This document shows, one piece after another, positions 6,752-14,408 of a stretch of DNA of 64,000 nucleotides. The DNA lies in assembly GCA_017625695.1 (NCBI GenBank), contig JAGAKI010000023.1, positions 1-64,000 of the forward strand. The letters run 5' to 3'. Position 1 is the first letter of the stretch. Every line of letters starts with the position of its first letter. The translations under genes were made by a program, and so were the position numbers. The stretch comes from Clostridia bacterium (GTDB lineage: Bacteria; Bacillota; Clostridia; UMGS1840). Below the pieces are notes generated by a model. The model did no database searches and was not told the DNA's origin. It saw nothing but the letters and a program-made list of their open reading frames with translations.

Positions 6752-7759
6752 ATGGCAGTTATGACAAACAAAGAGTTCGTACAGAAACTCAAAGATGTAG
6801 TTTATAACTACAAGACCCTGTATGTTATGGGATGCTTCGGTGCTCCTATGACAGAAGCGAACAAGATTCGCTATTGCAACAATCACTCCTACAACAAAAA
6901 AGCGGCTCGTACCGCTATGATTAAGGCGGCAACGAGCGACACATTCGGTTTCGACTGTGTGAACCTTATTAAAGGTATTCTGTGGGGATGGAATGGCGAT
7001 GTATCAAAGCAATACGGCGGTGCGAGATATGCCGTAAATGGTGTACTCGATGTTAGTGCCGATGGTATGATTGCTCTCTGTTCTGACCTCTCGACCGATT
7101 TCAACCACATCGAAGTCGGAGAAGCGGTATGGTGCAAAGGTCATATCGGTGTTTATATCGGTGATGGTCTTGCAATCGAATGTACTCCCTCGTGGAAAAA
7201 CAATGTACAGATTACCGCTTGTAATTGCAGTAAGTCGGGGTACAATCGTAGAAATTGGAGTAAACACGGCAAACTTCCTTATATTAAATATATCGTAGAA
7301 GCCGTGGATGCTCCTCAGCCTGTGGTTTCCGACAAGACCGAATATAATGTCGGCGATGTAGTCGATTTCACAGGTACTACACATTACACTTCTTCCTACA
7401 TTGCGGCAATCGGAAGAAAATGTAAGCCCGGTAAAGTTAAGATTACCGCAAAGAGTATCAAAAACAAACACCCCTATCACGCAGTTGCTATTTCGGGTGG
7501 CGGTTCTACCGCATACGGATGGATAAACGCATCCGATATTAACGGTCCCGTTGATACCGCATACGCTCCTGCAAAGGGAGATAAAGTCAAGATGGTTAAG
7601 GATGCTCCTGTGTATGGTAAAACATACAAATTCTCTCCGTGGGTGTATAATTGCACTCTGTTCGTGAGAGATGTACAGGGTTCTCGTATAACGATTTCCA
7701 CACAGAAAACGGGAGCAATCACAGGTGTTGTCGATAAGAAATACCTTACTAAAATATAA
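6752..7759 (+). CDS. phage endolysin, NlpC/P60-like peptidase with C-terminal SH3-like region
   Basis: 335 residues from the ATG at 6752 (GGAGG at 6738; an upstream in-frame ATG has none). Residues about 55-180 carry a papain-like NlpC/P60 pattern: FGFDCVNLIKGILWG with the nucleophile Cys, then a GEAVWCKGHIGVYIGDGLAIEC block with the catalytic His. It cuts peptide bonds in host peptidoglycan during lysis. The C-terminal half contains two SH3-like wall-binding segments (YNVGDVVDFTGTTHYTS and a related block near 280-330 ending KKYLTKI). No signal peptide, consistent with export through the holin encoded next. Confidence 0.8.
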   Translation: MAVMTNKEFVQKLKDVVYNYKTLYVMGCFGAPMTEANKIRYCNNHSYNKKAARTAMIKAATSDTFGFDCVNLIKGILWGWNGDVSKQYGGARYAVNGVLDVSADGMIALCSDLSTDFNHIEVGEAVWCKGHIGVYIGDGLAIECTPSWKNNVQITACNCSKSGYNRRNWSKHGKLPYIKYIVEAVDAPQPVVSDKTEYNVGDVVDFTGTTHYTSSYIAAIGRKCKPGKVKITAKSIKNKHPYHAVAISGGGSTAYGWINASDINGPVDTAYAPAKGDKVKMVKDAPVYGKTYKFSPWVYNCTLFVRDVQGSRITISTQKTGAITGVVDKKYLTKI

Positions 7760-7775
7760 TCGGAGGTAACGAATT

Positions 7776-8135
7776 ATGGAACTCTTCACACAATTTATCA
7801 ATGAATACGGAACTACCCTTATCTATGCCGTACTTACTGCTATTGCAGGATATGTCGGTCTTTGGGTTAAGTCCCTTTACACAAAATACATCAACGACAA
7901 GACCAAACAGGATGTCGTTAAGACCTGCGTAAGTGCGGTCGAACAGTTATACAAAGACCTCCACGGCGAAGAAAAATATAACAAGGTCGTGGAATCCGTT
8001 TCCGAAATGCTTATGGAAAAAGGCATCACTATTACTGAACTTGAATTGAAGATGTTGATTGAAGCAACGGTCGGAGAGTTTAATAAGGTCTTTGCATCCG
8101 CTCCGGCTATTACCGAATCGGAAGAATCGGTATAG
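7776..8135 (+). CDS. phage holin, LLH-like
   Basis: 119 residues: one N-terminal transmembrane segment (TLIYAVLTAIAGYVGLWVKSLY, residues 14-35), then a charged, helical cytoplasmic part with KQDVVKTCVSAVEQLYKDLHGEEKY and a C-terminal ITELELKMLIEATVGEF helix. This is the layout of the LLH family of phage holins. Holins form lethal membrane pores that release or activate the endolysin. It is the last gene of the phage block, 16 bases after the endolysin, and is followed by a strong terminator. Confidence 0.8.
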   Translation: MELFTQFINEYGTTLIYAVLTAIAGYVGLWVKSLYTKYINDKTKQDVVKTCVSAVEQLYKDLHGEEKYNKVVESVSEMLMEKGITITELELKMLIEATVGEFNKVFASAPAITESEESV

Positions 8136-8160
8136 TATATAGTCCTCCTCAAACAAAACG

Positions 8161-8200
8161 AAGCACCGACAGGGCGTTCAACCTTGTCGGTGCTTTGTCG
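8161..8200 (+). terminator. terminator of the phage lysis block
   Basis: AAGCACCGACA (8161-8171) pairs perfectly with TGTCGGTGCTT (8185-8195), followed by TTGTCG. It lies 25 bases after the holin stop and separates the phage genes from the convergent ssrA gene. Confidence 0.8.
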
Positions 8201-8249
8201 TTTGTCCGAAAAACACTCCTACTATAAAGTGGTTCGGATTATACTTCAA

Positions 8250-8599
8250 TGGTGGAGATGAGGGGAATCGAACCCCTGTCCGAAAACGCATTCACAAAAC
8301 CTTCTCCGAGCGCAGTTATCTGTTAGGATTCCCCACGAAGGCAGGTAGATAACAAACCAACCTCCGCCGGTATCGTCTTAATACGTCTTCTCCCCCGACG
8401 AACTGAGAAAAGACGTTGACCACTAAATGATGCCCAAACCGAAGCCGTGGTACTCTCTGGCAGGACAGCCGCCGTTAATTAGGCAGCGTAAGCTAAATTT
8501 TTGTTAGCGTTTAATTTAAAGTTTGAAGCTTTTATAGTTGCGCCCCACAACTGCTCGCTTATCTTGCTTCAACGTCCCCGTCGAAACCTTTACATCCCC
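8250..8599 (-). ncRNA. ssrA: tmRNA (transfer-messenger RNA)
   Basis: A 350-base RNA on the minus strand. Its 5' end GGGGATG pairs with CATCTCC before the encoded CCA tail (8250-8252) to make the tRNA-like acceptor stem, and the T-arm sequence GGTTCGATTCCCC is intact. The tag reading frame at 8479-8508 encodes ANKNLAYAA followed by TAA. Together with SmpB it rescues stalled ribosomes and tags the unfinished protein for proteolysis. It lies directly downstream of smpB. The 3' end faces the phage remnant, in line with the well-known use of ssrA 3' ends as integration sites. Confidence 0.97.
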
Positions 8600-8603
8600 A
8601 TAT

Positions 8604-9059
8604 TTAGCGGAAATTCCGTTCCTTTAAGGCACGGTCCATACTGCGCTTTGCGTCGGCTTCTGCTTTCGCATCACGCTTATCGTAGTTTTTCTTCCCTTGT
8701 GCTAAGGCAATGCTTAGTTTAATCCAGTTTTTGTTAAGATATACCTCCAAAGGAACAATAGTCAAACCCTTTTCGGTAAGCTTTCCCGTCAGTTTCATAA
8801 TTTCCTGTTTTTTTAGCAAAAGTTTTCTGACACGTTCCGGTTCACGGTTAAAAATATTGCCGTGTTCATAGGGGCTGATATGGGCACCGATTAAAAAGGC
8901 TTCCCCGTTTTTGATATCTACGTAGGAATCTTTCAGATTCATTTTCCCCTGACGAACAGACTTCACCTCGGTACCTACCAGTTCAATTCCTGCTTCGTAG
9001 GTTTCCAAAATGAAGTAATCGTGACGGGCTTTTTTATTTTGTACCAATGTTTTTCCCAT
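8604..9059 (-). CDS. smpB: SsrA-binding protein SmpB
   Basis: 151 residues, starting at the ATG (9059) that follows GGGAG by five bases; two upstream in-frame ATGs lack a site. The sequence is a full SmpB: NKKARHDYFILETYEAGIELVGTEVKS, LKDSYVDIKNGEAFLIGAHISPYEHGN, and the basic C-terminal tail (GKKNYDKRDAKAEADAKRSM) that becomes helical in the mRNA channel. SmpB binds tmRNA and brings it to stalled ribosomes. Its gene ends five bases before ssrA. Confidence 0.96.
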   Translation of the reverse strand: MGKTLVQNKKARHDYFILETYEAGIELVGTEVKSVRQGKMNLKDSYVDIKNGEAFLIGAHISPYEHGNIFNREPERVRKLLLKKQEIMKLTGKLTEKGLTIVPLEVYLNKNWIKLSIALAQGKKNYDKRDAKAEADAKRSMDRALKERNFR

Positions 9060-9105
9060 AATAACTCCCATTTTTTCGTCAAAATACAACAATTTGCTGT
9101 TAGGC

Positions 9106-9141
9106 AAAAATTCGGAAAGTAGACCTTGCCACTTTCCGAAT
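9106..9141 (-). terminator. terminator after rpsR
   Basis: Arms ATTCGGAAAGT and ACTTTCCGAAT (plus coordinates 9110-9120 and 9131-9141) form an 11-bp stem followed on the minus strand by TTTTT. It closes the rpsF-ssb-rpsR operon; smpB may be read through or have its own promoter. Confidence 0.85.
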
Positions 9142-9164
9142 TTCTATAATCATATGGATAATAA

Positions 9165-9416
9165 TTAGTCTGCAGAGTAGGGCATCAGAGCAATGTGTCT
9201 TGCTCTTTTGATTGCGATGGTCAGAAGTCTCTGATGTTTTGCACAAGTGCCGGTTACTCTTCTGGGCAGAATTTTTGCTCTTTCAGAAGTGTATCTTCTT
9301 AATTTAGCAACGTCTTTGTAATCGATATCCATTGCTTTATCAACACAGAACTGACAAACTTTTCTTTTCGGTCTTCTGTTGGTTCTGAATGAATTTTCTT
9401 TTTTGATTTCAGCCAT
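9165..9416 (-). CDS. rpsR: 30S ribosomal protein S18
   Basis: 83 residues. Contains the S18 signature region [59 protein letters not shown]18 binds S6 on the platform of the small ribosomal subunit. Good ribosome binding site (AGGAGG). Third gene of the conserved rpsF-ssb-rpsR operon, 41 bases after ssb. Confidence 0.97.
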   Translation of the reverse strand: MAEIKKENSFRTNRRPKRKVCQFCVDKAMDIDYKDVAKLRRYTSERAKILPRRVTGTCAKHQRLLTIAIKRARHIALMPYSAD

Positions 9417-9457
9417 TTTTCATATCCTCCTTTAAAATTTCTTCCTTCTTGGGGATG

Positions 9458-9898
9458 TTAGAACGGGAGCTGGTCGTCTTCCACGGTCATAAAACCGTCA
9501 TTCGCCGGTCCGTCCTGAATGAATCCGTCGTTAGAAGGTCTTTGCTGTGCCTGATAGCCTGAATTGGAACCGTTGTTATCGCGACGGTCACCGGTAAAGT
9601 GAACTTCGTCTGCAATGACTTCAGTTACATAGTTTTTCTTGCCATCTGCTTCCCATGTTCTTGTCTGAATGGAGCCACACACACAAGCAAGCTGACCTTT
9701 CACAAAATATTTTTTCACAAAATCAGCAGTATGCCGGAATGCTACAATATTGATAAAATCAGCCTGTCTTTCTTCGCCCTGACGCTGGAAATTACGATCC
9801 ACCGCCAAAGTAAAGGTAACAACAGAAACTCCGCTCTGAGTAGCTCTTAATTCAGGGTCACGGGTCAAACGGCCCATCAGCATTACTTTATTTAACAT
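9458..9898 (-). CDS. ssb: single-stranded DNA-binding protein
   Basis: 146 residues. The OB fold occupies residues 1-105 (MLNKVMLMGRLTRDPELRATQSGVSVVTFTLAVDR, then FINIVAFRHTADFVKKYFVKGQ), followed by a Gly/Asn/Gln-rich linker and the acidic C-terminal tip DDQLPF, which recruits replication and repair partners. It protects single-stranded DNA during replication and recombination. Placed between the two ribosomal protein genes as usual in Firmicutes. Confidence 0.97.
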   Translation of the reverse strand: MLNKVMLMGRLTRDPELRATQSGVSVVTFTLAVDRNFQRQGEERQADFINIVAFRHTADFVKKYFVKGQLACVCGSIQTRTWEADGKKNYVTEVIADEVHFTGDRRDNNGSNSGYQAQQRPSNDGFIQDGPANDGFMTVEDDQLPF

Positions 9899-9925
9899 AA
9901 TGTCACCTCAAATTCCTTTTGGGAA

Positions 9926-10222
9926 TTATTCCCCTTTAGCAATTACTAAAGAACGAATTACCGCGTCAGAGATATTGAATTTTCTTTCTAATTCGCGGGG
10001 GAAATCAGTTAAAGAAGTAAATTCGCAAAGCACATAGTAACCTTCGCTCATTTTTTCGATCGGATATGCCAGTCTTTTCTTACCGATTTCTTCAACCTTG
10101 GTAAGCTCGCCGTTGGCAGAAATCAATGCTTTGAATTTTTCAACAGTCGCACTGATCTGTTCCTCACCTAAATTTGCGTTCACGATGAACATTGCTTCAT
10201 AATTTTTCTTGATTTCGCTCAT
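9926..10222 (-). CDS. rpsF: 30S ribosomal protein S6
   Basis: 98 residues from the ATG at 10222, which follows AAGGAGG at normal spacing; an in-frame GTG three codons earlier overlaps that site. Contains NYEAMFIVNANLGEEQI, VEEIGKKRLAYPIEKMSEGYYVLCEF and the C-terminal ELERKFNISDAVIRSLVIAK typical of S6. First gene of the operon transcribed from the promoter at 10319-10347. A roughly 90-base leader containing two small hairpins (GAGCA-TGCTC at about 10244-10258 and TATCC-GGATA near 10270-10285) could serve S6:S18 autoregulation, but I could not identify the known binding motif. Confidence 0.96.
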   Translation of the reverse strand: MSEIKKNYEAMFIVNANLGEEQISATVEKFKALISANGELTKVEEIGKKRLAYPIEKMSEGYYVLCEFTSLTDFPRELERKFNISDAVIRSLVIAKGE

Positions 10223-10318
10223 CTTTTTCACCTCCTTATGGATTTGAGCACATTTTGCTCAGTAGCCTTATCCCCTTTGGATAGGGCAAGGATGTACGTT
10301 TCATACATAACCTATAAT

Positions 10319-10347
10319 ACTATAATATAAAACTCTGTTTTTGTCAA
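10319..10347 (-). promoter_or_regulatory. promoter of rpsF-ssb-rpsR
   Basis: TTGACA (10342-10347 on the plus strand as TGTCAA), 17-base spacer, TATAGT (10319-10324). Near-consensus vegetative promoter about 95 bases upstream of rpsF. Confidence 0.85.
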
Positions 10348-10380
10348 GCTTTGTTATTATTTTTTTAATTTTTTTATTTT

Positions 10381-12123
10381 TTATCGGATTTCAGCATAGG
10401 ATAATGGTTTCATACTTCCATCATTTTTCAGTAAAAAGAATTTTTTTACAGCTACTTCTTCCGGAAGAATGTACTCATAATTTTCCTGTGCATTTGAAAC
10501 TGTAATTTCATCAGTTCCCAATAGTTTCAGATCTTTATCGTACCCTGCCGCCAACATTCTGATGCCACATTCGGGCAAATTCCCGTGAGTCACATTTACC
10601 AATGTATCCGAAACTGCATTCACATCATACGTAAACTCACCACGGTTGGAGAATGACACATAGGAAAGACTGCTGTTTGTAGGAGTAAAATCCGAAGGTT
10701 TCGACAAAACTACTGCCCCGCCGGGTTTTAAAGTTAAGTTTGCGGTTCCGGTATAGACGTTAGTCAAAAGTCCCGCAAAGGTACTTTCTCCCGCAAAACC
10801 GTAAGGTCCCGTAGGATTTTTCAAAATGGTTGCCATACGGAAATTGCGATACAGTTCATAAAAAGATTTCGGAGTATCTTCATAGCCAACAGAAGCAAGT
10901 CCGGACAAAATTGCAGTATAATCGGTTCCGGTCTGTTCCAAGATGGAACGGTAAATCTGATTACCGCCACCTTTCAAATGTTTGGTCTGACAACGCAGAT
11001 ACTGTCCAAATAAGTAAGAGGCACCATAATTGGAAGCTATGTTATTATTGTTTTCGGAATAGTCCAGATATCCCAATACCAATCCATTTCGCAACGGAGT
11101 GGAATTATTTGCCTGATTATAGTTATTAATACGGGTAGTTAACGGTTGTCCTGTATACAGATGCTCTGCCGCCATGGAGAAAGCTTCGTTCCACCAGGCA
11201 TCGTTAATGCAAACGTCGGTAGCTCCGGTAAAATAGTCAAACAAACTGTCAGAATAGCTGATTTGATGCTGAAATTCGTGTACAATAGTGGAATAACACT
11301 CTTCTACATCCGGAATACCGCTTTTCCCCATTAGGGGATAAATATCAATATGAATGATTCCTTTTTCATTTCCGTTTCCGCCCAAATTCGTTGCAATAAA
11401 ATCGGTTAAATCGGTATATCCCCCTACATAGGAACGAACGGTGGTACCGTTATATCCGTCCTGAATGTCGTAAAGAAGAATATCCATTTTTTGATTTTGG
11501 GAAATCTGCAGGTAGCATCCTGAATAATCGGTACCAAGATAAGTATAATAGTTGCCAAAATTTTCCACCATAAAAGGCTGGATGTTGTTGTCAAATTCGG
11601 TTGCCAGTTTCTCGGCATCAGTCTGAGAAATTTTAGGATTTCCGCTGGCATCCGGTTCTACCAAAATATTGCAGTAGCTACCCGAAGTCTGGTAGATAAA
11701 ATTCTGATAGTAGTAACTTCCTGTCAGGGGATTGCAAACCAGATAGGTCAGAGTGTCTCCCGGTTCTACTGCAGACGCATAGAGAATCGGCGCATCCAGT
11801 CGATTCACCTGAGGTGCCTTCTTAAAATTTGTGGGAAGCTGCAAATTGGAATAATCGGGAGTCCAGTCCATCTGCACATCAGTTTCCATCGTTTCTTCCC
11901 CGCTTTGCAAATTCATCATCACAGAATGAGACAAAGAACTGGAAATATTAGGAGACAAAGTCACATCGGAATCCGTACCGTTATACACAAACAAATAGTC
12001 TCCGAAATAGGGAGCTTGGGTATCTACCACCGTTGCGCTGACACTCAAAGAAAATATCAAGCAAAAAAGCAACAGAAAAGCCATGTTTTTTATGCATCTT
12101 TTTATCAATTCAACACGTTTCAT
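10381..12123 (-). CDS. secreted zinc metallopeptidase, M30-like
   Basis: 580 residues from the ATG at 12123 (TTGGAG seven bases upstream). A signal peptide is clear: KRVELIKRC, hydrophobic core AFLLLFCLIFSLSVSA, likely cleaved after SVSA. The zinc site HEFQH is at about 282-286 (TIVHEFQHQISYS), followed by DAWWNEAFSMAAEHL, whose Glu would be the third ligand. This arrangement matches the hyicolysin (M30)-like and related gluzincins. The C-terminal 130 residues are beta-rich, probably a jelly-roll or PPC-like domain. Substrate unknown. It sits alone between the ribosomal and lysine operons and has no evident partner genes. Confidence 0.7.
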   Translation of the reverse strand: MKRVELIKRCIKNMAFLLLFCLIFSLSVSATVVDTQAPYFGDYLFVYNGTDSDVTLSPNISSSLSHSVMMNLQSGEETMETDVQMDWTPDYSNLQLPTNFKKAPQVNRLDAPILYASAVEPGDTLTYLVCNPLTGSYYYQNFIYQTSGSYCNILVEPDASGNPKISQTDAEKLATEFDNNIQPFMVENFGNYYTYLGTDYSGCYLQISQNQKMDILLYDIQDGYNGTTVRSYVGGYTDLTDFIATNLGGNGNEKGIIHIDIYPLMGKSGIPDVEECYSTIVHEFQHQISYSDSLFDYFTGATDVCINDAWWNEAFSMAAEHLYTGQPLTTRINNYNQANNSTPLRNGLVLGYLDYSENNNNIASNYGASYLFGQYLRCQTKHLKGGGNQIYRSILEQTGTDYTAILSGLASVGYEDTPKSFYELYRNFRMATILKNPTGPYGFAGESTFAGLLTNVYTGTANLTLKPGGAVVLSKPSDFTPTNSSLSYVSFSNRGEFTYDVNAVSDTLVNVTHGNLPECGIRMLAAGYDKDLKLLGTDEITVSNAQENYEYILPEEVAVKKFFLLKNDGSMKPLSYAEIR

Positions 12124-12141
12124 AACATACTCCAAAATAGC

Positions 12142-12171
12142 AAAAAGAGGAAAGACAGACCCTTCCCCTTT
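12142..12171 (-). terminator. terminator of the lysine operon
   Basis: On the minus strand AAAGGGGAA pairs with TTTCCTCTTT, followed by a short T-run (TTTTTGC), six bases after the ACT-domain gene. It also separates that gene from the promoter region of the metallopeptidase. Confidence 0.65.
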
Positions 12172-12176
12172 GTTTT

Positions 12177-12638
12177 TTATTGATTCAGTTCTTCCATAAC
12201 CTGTTTCACACGAAGTGCATTTTCTTCGGTAACCAACAGTGAAATCTCGGTTTCTGCGGTGGTAATCAGGGAAATGGGAATCTGTGCCTTCGCCAATACA
12301 GAAAGCACATGGGTAGCAACGCCGAATTCGTTACGCATAAATTCTCCCGAAATCAACACTTTGGTGTTATTAGAGAGAATCTGTGTGGTTAAGGTTGCAA
12401 AAACTTCCTTAAACTTATAGATAATGGCAATCACCTTAGCGGTGTCGCTATCGTTAATGGTGAAAGAAACATTCACGCTGTTGTTTAAGGGAGCAGTCTG
12501 GCTGATCATATCCACACAAATGCCTTCGTCAGAGACAATCTGAAACACTTTATGCAAAGATTCTACATCACTTTTAATGTTGTTCAAAGTGACCAATGCC
12601 ACCTGGTCTGTATACCGGATATCAAATTTATGTGCCAT
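12177..12638 (-). CDS. stand-alone ACT-domain protein (aspartokinase regulatory-domain-like)
   Basis: 153 residues, start ATG at 12638 behind GAAAGGA. Two ACT-like halves: residues about 8-75 (VALVTLNNIKSDVESLHKVFQIVSDEGICVDMISQT) and about 88-150 (TKVLISGEFMRNEFGVATHVLSVLAKAQIPISLITTAE, then ISLLVTEENALRVKQVMEEL). This resembles the regulatory tail of aspartokinase without any kinase domain. ACT pairs bind amino acids such as lysine or threonine. Being last in asd-dapA-dapB-ACT, it probably senses an aspartate-family amino acid; whether it regulates an aspartokinase elsewhere is inference. Confidence 0.75.
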   Translation of the reverse strand: MAHKFDIRYTDQVALVTLNNIKSDVESLHKVFQIVSDEGICVDMISQTAPLNNSVNVSFTINDSDTAKVIAIIYKFKEVFATLTTQILSNNTKVLISGEFMRNEFGVATHVLSVLAKAQIPISLITTAETEISLLVTEENALRVKQVMEELNQ

Positions 12639-12683
12639 AAAATTCAAATCCTTTCTGCAGAGAAGTTCTCCGCTTTTGGGAAA

Positions 12684-13442
12684 TTATTGGTTAGAGATAA
12701 CATCCTTCATAGAGTAATAGCCGTTTTGTTTCCCGGCTAAGAAACGAGCTGCTCTTATGCCGCCGGTTGCAAAAATTTCTTTGCTGGTAGCGGTGTGAGT
12801 CACCGAAATCATTTCGTCCTTACCAGCGAAGAGAACTTCATGTTCTCCCACGATGGTGCCTCCCCGAACAGCATGGATGCCGATTTCTACCGTTTCACGT
12901 TTCTTCCTTACGCTGTGACGGTCATACACATACTGCATGGAATCGTCTAAAGCATCTGCAATTTCGTCAGCAATCATCAAAGCAGTACCGCTGGGAGCAT
13001 CAATTTTCTGATTGTGATGTTTTTCGATGATTTCGATATCGAAGTTTCCGTATAACACCTGAGCTGCCTGTTTCACCAAATCAATGAGCAAATTCACGCC
13101 CAAAGACATATTGGCAGAATGGAAAACAGCAATTTCCTTAGATACTTCCACCATTCTCTCTTTCTGCTCGTGGGATAACCCTGTGGTAGCAATGACCAAG
13201 GGAGTTTTCGTCGCCAGTCCATATTCCAACAGTCCTTCAAACAAAGCAGGATGAGAAAAATCAATCACCACATCTACTTTGTGGGAACAGTCGGAAGGTG
13301 CCTGATACACAGGACAGCCGTTGGTGCCGTCATCATAGATATCGAAACCGCACACCAGTTCCATATCGTCTTGATTTCTTACTGCATTAGACAAAACTTT
13401 ACCCATTTTGCCGTTGATGCCGTTAATTGCAACTTTAATCAT
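12684..13442 (-). CDS. dapB: 4-hydroxy-tetrahydrodipicolinate reductase
   Basis: 252 residues. N-terminal NAD(P)-binding motif INGINGKMGKVLSNAV, the catalytic HHNQKIDAPSGTALMIAD segment (substrate-binding Lys and GT), and GIHAVRGGTIVGEHEVLFAG. Catalyses the second committed step of diaminopimelate/lysine synthesis, NAD(P)H-dependent reduction to tetrahydrodipicolinate. Starts behind AAGGAG, 15 bases after dapA. Normal family length. Confidence 0.96.
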   Translation of the reverse strand: MIKVAINGINGKMGKVLSNAVRNQDDMELVCGFDIYDDGTNGCPVYQAPSDCSHKVDVVIDFSHPALFEGLLEYGLATKTPLVIATTGLSHEQKERMVEVSKEIAVFHSANMSLGVNLLIDLVKQAAQVLYGNFDIEIIEKHHNQKIDAPSGTALMIADEIADALDDSMQYVYDRHSVRKKRETVEIGIHAVRGGTIVGEHEVLFAGKDEMISVTHTATSKEIFATGGIRAARFLAGKQNGYYSMKDVISNQ

Positions 13443-13457
13443 TGTATTGTGTTCTCC

Positions 13458-14348
13458 TTAAGCTTTTACGGGAATTCCTGCATCAATCATCGCTTGTTTT
13501 AAGGTGTTAAGATTTGCTTCTTCCATTTCACACAGAGGCATTCTCAGTTTTCCTGCATTCATCCCCATCAGGTTTACTGCAGTTTTCACAGGAATGGGAT
13601 TCACTTCAATAAACAGTGCATCCACCAGTTCTAAATATTTTAACTGCAGATTTTTTGCAGTTTCCACATCTCCACGCAAATAGCTTGCACAAAGCTCGTG
13701 AGTTTCCTTGGGAGCCACGTTGGCAAGCACAGAGATAACCCCTTTGCCGCCTAAGGACATCACAGGAACAATCATATCGTCATTACCGGAGTAAATGTCC
13801 AATTCCGGAACTTTCGCCGCAATCTGAGCGGTGTAGGAAATATTTCCGCTTGCTTCCTTGATGCCCACAATGTTTTTGTGTTTCGCCAAAACTTTCAGCG
13901 TGGGAACAGGAATGTTCATGCCGGTTCTACCGGGTACATTGTATAAAATAATGGGAATATTCACAGAGTCAGCAACTGCTTCATAGTGTTTGATTAAGCC
14001 GAGACGGGAAGTTTTGTTGTAGTAAGGAGTTACAATCAAAAGTCCGTCAACACCCAACTTTTCTGCTGCCTGAGACAGTTTGATACAATGCCGGGTATCG
14101 TTGGAGCCGGTTCCTGCAATGACAGGAATTCGCTTATTAATTACCTTCACTGCATGTTCAATCACAGACAAATGCTCTTCATCGGGCATAGTGGAAGCTT
14201 CCCCGGTGGTACCGCAAATGATGATAGAATCGGTATCATTTGCCACATGGAATTCCAAAAGCTCGGTCAGTTTTTCAAAATCAACACCGTTTTCATGGAA
14301 GGGGGTTACAATTGCAACACCGCTACCGGTAAAAATGGGGTTTGCCAT
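13458..14348 (-). CDS. dapA: 4-hydroxy-tetrahydrodipicolinate synthase
   Basis: 296 residues, a complete TIM-barrel DapA. GTTGEASTMPDEEH (pyruvate-binding), YYNKTSRLGL (the catalytic Tyr), VPGRTGMNIP and the Schiff-base lysine in IVGIKEASGN are all present. It condenses pyruvate with aspartate semialdehyde, made by the asd product encoded just upstream. Ribosome binding site GGAAAGGA. Confidence 0.97.
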   Translation of the reverse strand: MANPIFTGSGVAIVTPFHENGVDFEKLTELLEFHVANDTDSIIICGTTGEASTMPDEEHLSVIEHAVKVINKRIPVIAGTGSNDTRHCIKLSQAAEKLGVDGLLIVTPYYNKTSRLGLIKHYEAVADSVNIPIILYNVPGRTGMNIPVPTLKVLAKHKNIVGIKEASGNISYTAQIAAKVPELDIYSGNDDMIVPVMSLGGKGVISVLANVAPKETHELCASYLRGDVETAKNLQLKYLELVDALFIEVNPIPVKTAVNLMGMNAGKLRMPLCEMEEANLNTLKQAMIDAGIPVKA

Positions 14349-14408
14349 ACTCTCATATCCTTTCCTTATTTGGAGTCTTTAATCATATTCTTGTAAAATT
14401 AGGTTTTC

